Both the position numbers and the translations under genes were made by a program. Below, piece after piece: positions 21,491 through 33,851 of a stretch of DNA of 64,000 nt. The number at the start of each line of letters is the position of its first letter. Position 1 is the stretch's first letter. The DNA is from Rotaria sordida (Eukaryota; Rotifera; Eurotatoria; Philodinida; Philodinidae). The notes beneath the pieces are model-generated. The model ran no database searches. It was not told the origin of the DNA and saw only the letters and a program-made list of their open reading frames with translations. Where the stretch lies: positions 141,987-205,986 of the forward strand of contig CAJNOL010000160.1 of NCBI GenBank assembly GCA_905250125.1, written 5' to 3'.

Positions 21491-24127
21491 TCTCGTTAGA
21501 TGAACAATCACATAATTAATTCAAAAGTTAAGAGACAAAATATATCAGTTCTTTAAACTATTCATAATAATTTTTTTTTGCATGTCTATGAATTTATATT
21601 CTCAAGTAAAATGAAGATATAAATAATGAAAAAAAATAATTTGATTATAATCCATAAAGTTAGATGAATAGTTTATTATGTTTATTGTCTAAAATAGACT
21701 TTCGAATAAGAAAAATATTTTCATCTAAAAAATTCATATTTGTTTTTTTTTCCTTAAGCTTAATTAACTTATAATCATAGATCTATAGTCAAAATTTTGA
21801 ATTTTAGTTTAATAATAGTGTATTGAATAATAATAACAATACTAATGATCAATTTTATATGCACGAATAGATTTTTTTTCTTTTCTGGTACATACAACAA
21901 ACTCAAAATTATAAGATGAAAAAAAAAATGAATTTTTAATTAACTTCCTTGTCTTATAGAGTCTGTTTCTGATTTCCTTATTTCAAGAAGTGTCATCTTG
22001 CATGAATTCATCATCATCAGAAAAACAAATTTTTTTTTTTGGTTTCTAAAGAAAATATATAATTATATATATATATATATATTTATTTTTTTTTTTTTTT
22101 GTGTTTCTAATCAAAGTTTTTTTTTCATTTCGAACGACTTGAGTAACCTTAAATTGCATGTTCATATGGATTATTTCAATCACCTAAGGCTATCAATACA
22201 TTACGACGAAGTCCACCTGTATATACATTCTTTTTTTGAATTCATGCAATCAATGAAATGCACATTTGTAAACAAAGAAAATATGACATAGTCGTTCCCG
22301 TCTAAATATAATATAGAGAAATCGGATGATGTTTTCCGGTATAAATTTGATTCCTTCGCTTTCTTGTCTTTTTTCTTTCTCGATTTCTATCCGTTACAAA
22401 GTCGATAGTAATGATGCGACATGCTCAATCAAGTGGTTTATCAACAATATGTTTGTTCATTTATTCTTATAGAGTTGTCTTTTTTTTTTTTTTTTTTTTT
22501 TAAAGCAAAATGCAAATGAGAAACTGCTCGTACGCATGATAAGTATGACTCTCATACTCGTCGGCCTAATCATGATGAGCATCATCGAAAGTTAGTTCCT
22601 GTATAGTAGAACAAGTCAAGATGTATATACATACTCATCGTGTTCAATTAGTGTTAGTTAATGAATTTATGGTCATGATAAAGGAAATCAACTACTGTAA
22701 TCAAATAATGATTAGTTTTCCTACAAATTTTGTTCGATCCATTTCTTCTATTCAAGCGACTTCCTTTTTTTTTTTCATGTAGAGTCAAGTATAAATATGT
22801 CTATATAACATGTCAAATATGTCAAACATCGAATTCACAATTAAATATTCCAAAATTTTTTGACTGTTTATTCCTGTGCAATAAACGAAATTATTCAATA
22901 GTATAATAACAAAGAATAATTAACATCAAGTACATTTAGCTATAGGCACTAGCTTTCTTTTTCTTTCTTTATTGTATTAACTGGCTTTTAATCAAGCTTT
23001 CTGCTATTTTGGTTAATTACATCATATGTAAAGGTCTGTCTGCCTTTTTTCACGCTTATTATATCTACATATATACACTAAGATTTCTCTATTAGAAAAG
23101 AAGAAAAACATTATGTCGAGATGCTTGCAGAAAAAATTATACAGATTTCTAGAAAAAAAAAATTGACGGATAATAGATGAAAGAAAAAAGAAAGTAAAAA
23201 GAAAGAAAAGGATAATGCAGATTGATGCACTCAGTTGTCTAGAATAGTGCTTATTTTAAAAAAAAAACGACAACGAGAGCAAGGTTAATAGAGTATATCT
23301 ATGTTACTCATAAGAAATATGATGTAACTCATTGTATAAAAAAAAAAAAACGCAAGTGACTTTCTTACTTCTTCCTTTTACTTACATGCAACTGTAAATC
23401 TTCGTTTAATTTTCTATTTATTATTTTAATTTATTATTTATATTCTAGAAAAAAAAAATCTCAATTAATTATAATTAAATATCAATTTTAATTAATTATC
23501 ATGTTCCATTGGTGGGTGTTTGAAGCATTAGAACAGTAAGTTGTTGCTTTCTAATTGATAGAAAATTCGTTTGACTATTATCATGACTAAATTGAGAAGA
23601 TAATCTTTTGGAAAACCTTTTAAAAGAATTATATGATCTAGACAACTGCTCGATATAATCTCTTCGTTTTGATTGATGATCAATATGTTTTTTTTTTCTA
23701 TATGATAAACGATATTTTATAATGACATAAATCTTCCACTAAGGTGATTTACAATAGAACTAAGATATATAATGTAATTTTCTAAATAAAAACATACATT
23801 AACAATTCGATAAAAGAATATATTAATAATATCTATCATATATTTGTTCAGAAACAAAAGAAAAATAACATCTATAGTAATTGACTTTTTCAATGAAAAT
23901 AAAAGAAATGCCATAGATCCATTAATTTATGATTATCAATTATGCAATAGAAAAAAAAAATAACTTTGTAAATGTCAGTGAATAGATCATAAAAAAATAT
24001 TTGTCATCTAATAATGTCAAATTGGCAGATACTGTTTCAAGGATATTTATCTGGCTAATATCAAAAATATTTTGCTATTTTGGAAAATATTTATCGAATA
24101 AATCAATGATCTTTATAGATTAATTTT
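21491..24127. other. Gene-free AT-rich region with simple repeats
   Basis: It holds an AT dinucleotide run (22062-22083), long T runs (22083-22100, 22480-22501) and A runs. The open frame at 21998-22291 is mostly low complexity and I do not accept it. No RNA gene is recognised. Confidence 0.4.
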
Positions 24128-24703
24128 TAGAGATGTGTAGAATTTCTTACCCTGCAGGGTAAGAATAAAAAGTATCTTACAAGGGAACCTATCCGACTGA
24201 GAATCTTCGTTTGAGCTCATAGGTAGAACTCATAGTATAGATATGGATATCACAAGAAAAGTCGCAATAAGAAATTTCGGTCTGAAATTTTCCCTAACAC
24301 TAACTCTTATGATTCTTAGGATATTCTGAAAGTTTCAACTCGAATGAATTATTACTTCTTAAGATATTATATGCTTAAGAACTGGACTATTTTTCGAGCG
24401 TTTGTGTAACAATAACGTTTATTTGAGCAGCAACTTTCAGAATATCATAAGGCCCATGAGAATTATTGTTGTGAAGGAGTTCAGGACGAAACTTCTTATT
24501 GTGATTTTTCTTGTGATATCCTGCAATACGTTGAAAGTTTAGTAAAATGGCTATAACTCGAGAAGAAAGATCCAATGGCACGAGCTCTTTCTGGATTTTT
24601 ATCTACATTATGAGTCTTACCTATGAGCTCAAACGAAGATTCTCAGTCAGATGAATTTCCTCGTCAATCAGGGTACGAGAAAAGCTTACTCAACATATCT
24701 CTA
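24128..24703. repeat. Foldback element with TAGAGAT ends
   Basis: The ends TAGAGATGTGTAGAA and (reverse complement) TAGAGATATGTTGAG flank long inverted arms. GACTGAGAATCTTCGTTTGA at 24197 pairs with TCAAACGAAGATTCTCAGTC near 24630. The ends look hAT-like, but I see no matching 8-bp target duplication. Confidence 0.75.
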
Positions 24704-24878
24704 ATATGATACAATTTCGCTATTTATCACTTTTAGAGTCTTCCAAATAGAGTAGGATTAAGGAAGAGTAAAATAAAAACTTCATAGAGTAAGGTAAAGG
24801 TTAGAAAAATTTTTTCGCGAGGAAATCTCTTCAGTCGCCCTTTTCCTATTTTCATGATTTTGTTTTGCCGATAGATAC

Positions 24879-26229
24879 CAGAGACCGTCACAGGGCACTT
24901 TTTCTTGCCCTGCCCAGTCCTGAAACTAACTCATGGCAAAAGTTTTTCGTCCTGCCCTGCCCTCAGGGGCAGGACAGGGCAGGGCATTTCATTTGATCTT
25001 GCTAATTAATAGAGCTGCTAATATGTTAAAAGTATATGGCCATTTTCAGGTTAAACATGTACATGTTATTTACATTAATTTGAAAGAAATGTTATACATA
25101 AACCAGGATCATCATAGGAAACGTCCATGACATTTGAGCATAAAAAACAATCAAAATTATCACAAGGAGAAAATGCAAGTATTAGGAAAAAAAATATTGA
25201 AAGACTAAATAAACATAGTAAATTGTTTTATTATATGAACGCGCATCGTTCGACGTTTTCCCTTCTTTTTATCCATCCTTTTATTTACATATGTAGACTA
25301 AATTGCATCCAATGAAATCATAAAAAATGCCACAATTACATCAGAGACCGAAAACGAGTCGAGTTCAATGAGAAGTTTTGAGACATGTGTCGAGTCGAGT
25401 CGAATCGAGTCTGTTCAGACCTTCTGTCGAGTCGAGTCGAGTCGAGTTTGACTCGAGAGACTCGACTTTTTTGAAATTTCTCCATGATTCTTTCATTCGC
25501 AGCATTAGTCTTTATTGTTGTCAGTTGAATCAGAAGGATACAAAATTAATTCATTACCATGAAAAAGTCTAACAAAGCACTACGATGAATAGACACTGAT
25601 AAACTAATGGCATTACATAAACTACAATGAATAACGTACACTAACGCTCATTGTATTCAATGCATTAGTGTCTATACAAAAATTAATTCGGATACAAAGT
25701 ATTGACTAATCACAAATCCACACAAGTGATCAATACGCAATATGTAACAGAGTTGATAATACATAGTGTTATTTGATCACTTATCACATGAAGGTGATAG
25801 AAAAAGAGAAATAACTGACAAGTCTGAGATAGTTACAAGAGGTAGACATAGACAATCATTTGCTCTCCAAAGTCTCACAAAAAAAACGATTCACAATTGT
25901 ATTAAACTACCATATAAGTGTACTGTGTGACTGAATTCTTCTTATTCTTATTATGAAAATGTACTTCTAGACATTCGTTATTTGAACCCAGTGAAACTTT
26001 TAAAACTTTATGGCGAGCCAATTTGGGTTCAATTTTTTTTGACTCGTTTCGGCCTCTGAATCACATCCATTGAAACCACTTACCTTGACCAACTGATGAT
26101 GGCATCTGTTGTAAATGATTATGATATCACTGTTATTAGCTCAAAAACCTCGGAGATATTGTTTATTGCAGAAAAAAGTGATCAGGGCATCAGGGCAAAA
26201 ATTTCTGCCCTGCTCTGTGACGGTCTCTG
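24879..26229. mobile_element. Non-autonomous hAT element (outer), perfect 8-bp duplication
   Basis: Terminal inverted repeats CAGAGACCGTCACAG begin at 24879 and end at 26229. The flanks carry the identical octamer ATAGATAC (24871-24878 and 26230-26237), the hallmark of hAT transposition. Inside each end are CCCTGCCC-type GC-rich words. No transposase is present. It is interrupted by another hAT element at 25342-26058 and is inserted in the first bases of a foldback element. Confidence 0.9.
25342..26058. mobile_element. Non-autonomous hAT element (inner, nested)
   Basis: Ends CAGAGACCGAAAACGAGTC and, inverted, CAGAGGCCGAAACGAGTC bound 717 bp. Flanking octamers AATTACAT and AATCACAT match at 7 of 8 positions, an aged target duplication. 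The interior holds a (GAGTC)n pentamer array at about 25390-25460. No transposase is visible. It lies wholly inside the outer hAT, so it inserted later. Confidence 0.85.
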
Positions 26230-26230
26230 A

Positions 26231-26753
26231 TAGATACTACATAGTATTCTAATAAAAACCCTAAAATGATTCATGTTTCCATTGATATGCGATTAAATTA
26301 TTGAATTTTTAATATGTCCATTTTCTAGAAGTTCCAAGTTTTCGGAAAACTCGTATTTTCGAATTTTCATCTGAAACTTTACGCATATAGACAACTCAAC
26401 TAGAATAGTTTCTATAGGAAAATTCACAAGTTTTGAACAAAGTTTCTTTGATATATTAGACCTTTAAAACATAGATCCTTGTCTATGAGTAGTATATACA
26501 ACATGTATTTTTTTTTGAAAGCTTCATATTTCGAAGAAACTTTGTTCAAAACTTCTGAATTTTCCTATGAACGTTATTCTAATTGAGTTGTCTATATGCC
26601 TAAAGTTTCAGATCAAAATTTGAAAATACGACTTTTTCTGAAAACTTGAAACTTCTAGAAAATAGACTTATTAAAAATTCAATAGCTTAGTCGAATATCA
26701 ATAGGAACCCGAATCCTTTTAGAGTTTTTATTAGAACACTATGTAGTATCTAT
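26231..26753. repeat. Foldback element at the innexin 5' side
   Basis: A nearly complete palindrome of 523 bp: TAGATACTACATAGT opens it and ACTATGTAGTATCTA closes it, and paired blocks such as TTCTAGAAGTTCCAAG and CTTGAAACTTCTAGAA fill the arms. The core resembles the 1.1, 28.4 and 37 kb foldbacks. It ends less than 200 bp before the innexin start, so it may affect the promoter. Confidence 0.9.
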
Positions 26754-26936
26754 AGATAAACAAATTATCAAAATCGGAAGCCGGCAGGTGAAGAGGTTTT
26801 CTCATCAATCAAAGTACAAAAAAGCTTATCCTGCACATGCCTACTCACTTTTTAATAATAGTTCGATAGGCAAATCTCCTAATACTATTCGAATATATAA
26901 TTCTTTATTTCAAGTTTCTATATTATCTATTTTAGT

Positions 26937-29900
26937 ATGGCAATATTTCTATTCGATGCTGCTGCTAAGGTCAGTCATCATGGACATGATGGTGCATGTG
27001 ATGATGATTTTTATGATCGTATATCACGTCGTTATTCTGTTATTCTACTTGTTATATTTACAATGCTTGTATCAACAAAACAATATGTTGGTGAACCTAT
27101 AGCATGTTTTTGTCCAGCACATTTTACTGGTACACATGTTGAATATACAAATAATATATGTTGGGTATCAAATTCATATGTTGTTTCATTTGATCGTTTA
27201 TTACCAAAATATCCAGATCCAAAAACTGAACAATTTATTTATTTTTATCAATATGTACCATTTATTCTTATTATACAAGCAATATTTTTTTATATTCCAT
27301 CTCTTCTATGGTCAACATTAAATACAAAAAGTGGTTATGATTTAGGTATGCTTGTAACACAAGCTCGTATAATAGATACATATACATCAAATATACGTGA
27401 AACATCTATTCAATATTTAGCACGTTATATTGATCGAATACTTGAATTTCATAGACAAAAACGTCTAGAATATTTTGAACAATTACGTTCAATAAAATAT
27501 TCAACATTTTTATCATTTTTAATACGACATAATCATATAACAATGTGTGACAATCATTTAATGTGGTCTTTTTTATTAACTAAAATTCTTTATTTGCTCA
27601 ATGCTTTGGGACAATTATATTTGCTCAATTTATTTCTTGGAAATGATTATCATATGTATGGTTTTTCTGTCATACGTTCTTTATTTAGAGGAAATAATGA
27701 AAATTGGACAGTAATACAAAGATTTCCAAGAGTAACATGGTAAGTTTAGTAAATATAGTTGACTTATTCTTTTTGATTAGTATACTTTCTTTTGTAAACA
27801 AGTAACAATTCTAATGGAAAAATTTTCGTTAAAATATGATTTATGAAAGTAAGGCAATGAAGACGAAATGTATTCTAGTCGAATCGTTTATTGACAATAG
27901 ATAATTGGAAATTTACAAAATAATTTTTGAGAACATTATAATATTAAATTCGATAAATAACATTCATAGATATAAAGAACTGTAAAGGAAAAACTTGTGA
28001 ATCTCAATTGTTTATTTTCCAATTGCGACGAAAATTTTGTCGAGAGAATTTAATGACATACATGTTAAATAATCTGTTTGACTTTTAAATACGATGACAC
28101 ATAAAGGATGTCTCAGATGTTCTGAAATCGTTTTAAAATTCATTGTTCTTGTATTCAACAAAAGCAAATTCTTTTCAACTTTAGCAAGTTATTGTACCTA
28201 CTTATGAGGGAGCCACCTTGGATAGTACCTCGCATTTGAAATGAGACACCTCTCATTAGGGAGGGATTTATTGAGACTAGAAAAATCTTAGAAGGATTCC
28301 TTCACAAATGCTGTCATTCTAGAGTTATGACCATTTCATTGGATTTTTCACTCTTGGTATGGTATTTATAAAAAAAATCGAACAAACGAATTTTGACCTG
28401 AAACTTTGGTCATGAATACCTTTTGAGATCATTAGAATATCCTAAAAATTTCAGTCTAAAAGAACGACTCCTACTTGAGAGTAATCATTAATCTTGGTTA
28501 ACATTTTTAGAATATTCTAATAGTCTCAAGAACTATTTATAAACAAAGTTTCAAGTCTATACCTTTTACTATGAATGAGAAACTGTAACAATACTATCGT
28601 GAACTATTTTATCAATTAAAATTGATCTTATAAGCAAGAGATAAATTTGTTTTCGTAACATGTTAAGAAAGGTTTCAACTTATTGAGGTGTAGCTTTTGG
28701 TAAAATATAGCTTATGTTTCATAGTTTATTTGTGCCAAGTACAAGGTGGAGAAAAAACAAGACTCTAGTAAACTATAAAATATGATTTATATTTTGCTAA
28801 AATCAGCATTTTAATACATTGAACCTTTCTTAAGATATTAGGAAAACAAAGCCATCCCTTGTTTATACAATCAATTTTAAGAACCACGGTATATCTATTT
28901 GTCAACGTTCGTGTATTTGATTACTATCATAATCGATTATGAATTATAATGGTATTGGTATTTTATCTATCATTTGATGATATACAGGAAGACAAAATGT
29001 TTCCATTTCTCTTTATTGTTCTTTTCCTGTCTTTGTAATTTTTCTCTCAACATATCATAAATATTTTCTATTCGTCCGAACGTCGACTAGTTTTTCATCA
29101 AAATTTTTCGCTTCATTTTATTGCATCGAAAACAACATTTATCCTTTGTTTATGAACATGATTATATTGAAAAATCTAATTTTTGTAAATCACTTATTTC
29201 TTTGTCACTTCTTCTGTTAGAATACTTCGAATAAATTTTACATATTCATCACCAATAAAATATATTTTCTTACGATAATCATAATCTTGTGATGTGATGA
29301 GTTCAAATCATTCATCAATAAAACAGTACATGATGGTGTTATTACAGTTTCTCATCCATAGTGCAGGTTATAGGCTTAAAACTATATTTATTTTGAATAA
29401 TGTAGGTACAATAATCTTTCAAAAGTGCAAAGAAAAGTCACAGCTTATCTTTTGGTCATCGCTTCTAAATTCAGTCGCCACAGTTGAGTGACGACTTTAT
29501 TCGATAGGTATATACTAGGCACTGTATTCAAATCTCGGTATCACAACCCATGGAATGACTCGGGACAAGTCACTAACGGTTGATTCGCTAAAAATCATAG
29601 AAAATTTAACAAGAATTATTAGCTCTAGTTCGAATAACTTTTTTTTTGTCTTGTACTTTCGAACCTTATAAATTTTTTTAATTATTCGTCCTAGACTCTC
29701 ACATATCTATTTGATACACCATTTAAAATGATATCTATAGATAAAAAAAGAGTATCAATTACGTTATATAATCTCCAATTACAATAAATATGATTCTTAA
29801 AGATTGTTTTAGAAAAAAAGTTTCAAATTTAAAAATTGTTATACATCATAATTTAATGAACTTCTTTTTTTTTTATTTAGGTGTAATTTTGCTGTTCGAA

Positions 29901-30631
29901 ATTTAGCCGATAATGTTCATACTTATACTGTTCAATGTAGTTTACCAATAAATTTATTTAATGAAAAAATTTTTTTAATTATTTGGTTTTGGCTTTATTT
30001 TACAACATTATTTACATTATTTGGTTTTATCTATTGGATTATATCATTTTTTTATCCAAAATTTTATCGATCAAATCTTATACGTTATTTATCATCAATG
30101 AAACATATAAATATTCATCATTTTCCACAAGATCCATTTCAAGAACCATCAATAATTCATCGACAACATTCTTTTTCTCATCGTCATCATCATCATCATC
30201 AATCATTTGTACATTCACATTATAGATCAAGTCATAGTATTCGTCATCATCATAGTGGTGTATCATCATATACTAATCGAATATCAAGAAAAAATTATGA
30301 TTCAAATCGTTTACCAAGTATACGTGAACAATTAAGTATACCAATTCCAGATGATGGAGAAACTATTGAAAGTAGTAGAACATCAACATCCGATGAACAA
30401 TCACGAACACCAACACCACAACGAAAATTACCTGATCGATCTAATTCAATTTCATTATCAAATGAACATAATCGTATAGTGAAAAATTTTTTAACAAATT
30501 ATCTTGGTCATGATGGAACACTTGTTTTATATTTACTTAAAAGAAATACAAATGAAGTAATAACAGGTGAAATTGTTACAACTTTATTCGAATTATTTAA
30601 AACAAATTATCAAATTAATATAACAAATTAA
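26937..30631 (+). CDS. Innexin (gap-junction/hemichannel protein), 2 exons
   Basis: Exons 26937-27739 and 29881-30631 join in phase (TG|G = Trp) to about 517 residues. The N-terminus has the innexin order: DDDFYDRISRRYSVILLVIF (first membrane span), TKQYVGEPI, then extracellular Cys (CFCPAHF..NNICWV). The second span carries FYQYVPFILIIQAIFF, the family's YYQWV signature with two changes. A third span falls near residues 210-240, and the fourth (IIWFWLYFTTLFTLFGFIYW) opens exon 2. The cytoplasmic tail is long and contains a His-rich patch (about residues 345-365) and Ser/Thr-rich linkers. The start Met sits 2 nt after an acceptor-like TTTTAG (26930-26935), suggesting a 5' UTR intron or trans-splice site. 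The 2.1-kb intron holds repeats. Six channel subunits probably assemble as in other innexins. Confidence 0.9.
28290..28890. repeat. Inverted-repeat relics in the innexin intron
   Basis: 28380-28500 contains the core 'gaattttgacctgaaactttgg' shared with the foldback family, with inverted partner words nearby. 28608-28890 shows a second imperfect inversion (CTATAAAATATG..near 28770 against the mirror words near 28700). It is non-coding. Confidence 0.45.
29475..29592 (+). mobile_element. tRNA-derived SINE, copy 2 (decayed)
   Basis: CACTGTATTCAAATCTCGGT and GACAAGTCACTAACGGTTG match copy 1 at 16.44-16.51 kb in order and spacing. The A-box half is eroded. It lies inside the innexin intron in sense orientation. 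Confidence 0.6.
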
Positions 30632-30686
30632 AAAGAAAAAAACAAAATAGTTATTTTTCTATTAGTTAATAATTTAATTAGAATTG

Positions 30687-30692
30687 AATAAA
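30687..30692 (+). terminator. Poly(A) signal of the innexin gene
   Basis: AATAAA occurs 56 nt after the innexin stop codon. Confidence 0.6.
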
Positions 30693-32274
30693 ATGTGATA
30701 ATAGATGTAGCGAAAAATATTGTAAAAAAAAAAAACAACAAAAAAAAAAAATAAAAAAAAAAAAAATTTTAGACTTTTTTGTTTTAAAAACTTTATTATT
30801 CTAGAATAATCAATAAACTTATCAATAGAATTATTTTGTATGATATTCAATATTATACTATTAAACAATTAACATACAATGTAAAAGTCTTTCTAAATAT
30901 TTCAAAATCTACAAGATCATATCGTTGATTTCGAAACTAAGAGAAGGCTACACAAAAGATCCTCACTTAAACACTTTCAATCCATTGAATCAACTATTCT
31001 TATGAGAGAGAACGTTTTCAACTGATCAATTATTTTCTCATCAAAAGCTACTGGATTATGAGTTATTGACCATATTTATTTTGAATATGACCATAAGAAA
31101 CTTCTTTAAGTTTTTATATGCTAGTTTTCTATAAAATCAGCATATAAAGGCCTAAGATGATTTCTTATAGTCATATTCGAAATTAATATGATTGAAAACT
31201 TATGATCCACTAGTTTTCGGTGAGAAAGCAATCGATTATTTGAAAACGTTCCCTTGTTAGTCACATTTATTCTCTGCAGTTTTCAATCTTGAAATCAAAA
31301 TATAGAAGGTGAAGCCACGAAAGAACTTGTTTTCTGTATTTCTTTTCTATTCAACTGGCGACAGTTTTTGTATACTCGAATATGTATAAATGGCTAGGCA
31401 TTAGAGGAGATGAAAAAAAAGAGAGAAGACAATACATATCGAAGGTAAAATGTGATCTAATAATATTATCACATATTATAACGAACAACTCTCTTATCGA
31501 AATTTTATTATTATGATACTAATTAAAACAAGATCAAAATATCAGACAAATGTTTTTACTATCAGACCATATAGAGAACAAGTTTCTTTAAGCTTTTTAC
31601 AAGGACTCAAAAATACTCCTGCCACCACTTTTAGTATACTTTAAATAACTTATGCGTTAAAGAAGAAAAAGCTTGACTTTCATCTTAATTATAATTAAAG
31701 AAAAAAAGCTAATTTCATGGGAATTCTATTGAATAAAATCACAACAACCTGATTTCGTTCTGATAAAAATCTATTCATTTAATAAGAACTCAATTTTGAT
31801 ACATTGAAAGGATTATTTAATACAACCACTAATTCTACTGTATTTTTTTTTTCAACCTCTCGATTAAGCAAACCTATTGCCATTTTAAAGATACATTTCA
31901 TTGCACTCTCATAACGACCGAACATCATCAAAGTGCATAAGTGCATTATCTAATATTTATTTAACTAAAAAAAAATCTTTTACGTCTTATTTTTTTTGTC
32001 AAACTAATTAATATCAAAATAAAAGTACATATTTATATTTAATAAAATTTTCTTGTTTACTTGTTTACTATTTCTTCATTATTCTCTTTCTTTCTGGGTT
32101 AAGTTAAGGTCGTATGCCGATTGAAATGATGATTCACTTAAAAACTAAAAGAAAAAAAAAGGAGAAATTTCCATACACCTACGTCTTCCCTTTGTTTATA
32201 TTTCTTTTCTTTTTTTTTCTCGTATTTAAATAAGTACATAAAAAAATCTGACATTTTGCATTTTCATTTGTTAG
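30693..32274. other. Intergenic region with one foldback
   Basis: A-rich runs follow the innexin 3' end, then a clear inverted repeat at 31010-31254: GAACGTTTTCAACTGATCAA pairs with CGATTATTTGAAAACGTTC, and the arms meet near 31130. The rest is featureless AT-rich DNA. Confidence 0.6.
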
Positions 32275-32291
32275 AGATACTTGCTTATCTT

Positions 32292-33021
32292 ATGACAATG
32301 TCTAATCCAACTGATCTATCGCAATTGTATATTTTATTATCATATGAAAAGGTGTGTCACATAAAATAAAACAAAACAAAAAAACAAAAAAAAAAATAAA
32401 AATAAAAAATAAACAAAACTAATCATTGAAAATTTTCATTTCTAGTTACAACGTTCAACAATAAGTCAACGTCAACGACCTATTGAAGCATCATTAAGAA
32501 ATCGTTTATTAGTTTGGCGTTTTCTTAAAAAAATTGAAAATGAACCAGTATCAACAATAATCAATTCTGAACAGCAATTATTAACAAATAATGATTCAAA
32601 TAACAGTTCATGGATACTTGATTTAAATGAAAATTGTGATTCAAATGAAATTGATATGGATATTGATTCTGATATAGTAACTGTTGTAAGTAATAATGAA
32701 ACAAATGATTCAACGTGTGACACAATGGATATTGAACAAGAAACTGATGTAACATTATTATTAAAACGTGCAATTGGTGCTGAACGAAGACAAAAAATTT
32801 CAACAGAAAATTTAATTTTAAATGAAAATAATAATAATAACAATAATAATAATAATAATAATAATAATAATTTATCTGAAACGACAACACTTGAAGAAAC
32901 AGAACAATTTTTTCATGATTTATGTGCCGAATTAACAAATACGACAGCAGCCCTTGTATCATCATCATCAACAAATTCCTTAAGATGTCCAACACCACCC
33001 GAACAAACACTTATACATTAA
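32292..33021 (+). CDS. SERTA-domain-like small regulatory protein, 2 exons
   Basis: Exons 32292-32351 and 32446-33021 join in phase to 211 residues, with a 94-bp intron. Residues about 17-52 read YEKLQRSTISQRQRPIEASLR..LLVWRFLKKIE in outline, matching the SERTA pattern (sxxKL....pxEpSLrr.vLi.n.LrrIq) of SERTAD proteins, which bind cell-cycle and transcription regulators such as CDK4 and PHD/bromodomain factors. The rest is acidic and low complexity, ending in an acidic helix (LEETEQFFHDLCAELTNT) reminiscent of the transactivating tails of SERTADs. A poly-Asn run is encoded by the AAT repeat at 32827-32871. An acceptor-like TTGTTAG lies 17 nt before the ATG. Family assignment rests on this short motif only. 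Confidence 0.55.
32827..32871 (+). repeat. AAT microsatellite inside the coding region
   Basis: Fifteen codons, almost all AAT, encode a run of Asn in the SERTA-like protein. The length is likely to vary among alleles. Confidence 0.8.
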
Positions 33022-33851
33022 AATTTTATTCCTTTTTTTTTGACTTTAAGACAGTATATAAATATGAAGGTTAGCCTAAGTTTCTTCTAGGTGCTGCTGC
33101 TTTTTGTTTGCCTCATATTATTTTATTCGTTTATCGGAATGATAAAGTTTCTAGCAACACATCGCTCAAATTCTCCACGAATGGGTTCTAAGTTTTTCTT
33201 TGTTTATGTTTTTAAAAAAAAATAATTCCGATCCGGTCCTTGGTATTTTTTTTTTGATTTGTCTTTTAAATTGATCTCTTGGATTGTTAAATGATGCGAA
33301 TAACCGATATAAAATTTATGTTTTCTGTGTAGTTATGTCAGTTCACTTGTTTATTGACTTTCTTTTTCTTCTTTTTTTTTTTGTCTTATTATTATTATTA
33401 TTATTATTGCAGATGTGTTCTTGTCTTTTTGTTTCAAAAAAAAAAAAAAATATATATATATATGAAAAAAAGAGATACTTTTTTTTCCTTTTCTGTTGTT
33501 AGTGTTTGTTTTTTACTCTTGATGTTTTCTTGTTTCATTACGCACACGTTGCATCCTGTGCAAACACAACAGAATTGATCTATTTATTGTAAAACGTGAC
33601 TTTTTTTTTTCAAAAAAAAAAAGAAATCTCAAAGATTATTAAAATTTATTTTGTTTTTATTATTATGGACTCTAGAAAAAAAGGAAAAGTAGCCTTTTCT
33701 TAGTTTTCTTCTTCATATGGTCAGCATATGAAGATGAATATAGTGAAAATATTTTAAACGGAAGAAATTAATTTAATTATTTTATCTTATATACATTAGA
33801 GAAAAAGAAATTTATTATATTTCAGAGAAGCATACAACTGTTTTAGATTAA
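33022..33851. other. Spacer upstream of the decarboxylase gene
   Basis: T-rich 3' UTR-like DNA of the SERTA-like gene, a TTA microsatellite (33386-33409), A and TA runs, and an acceptor-like TATATTTCAG about 26 nt before the decarboxylase ATG. I find no AATAAA in this spacer. Overlapping short frames are low-complexity artefacts. Confidence 0.45.

Noticed and set aside
24387..24581. 64-residue minus-strand frame
   Set aside because: Lies wholly in the arm of a foldback element.
30078..30269. Minus-strand Asp-rich frame opposite the innexin tail
   Set aside because: Mirror of the CAT-repeat His patch in the innexin coding exon.
32472..33010. Long minus-strand frames opposite the SERTA-like gene
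   Set aside because: Shadows created by the AAT repeat and codon bias of the plus-strand exon; poly-Tyr and poly-Ser content.
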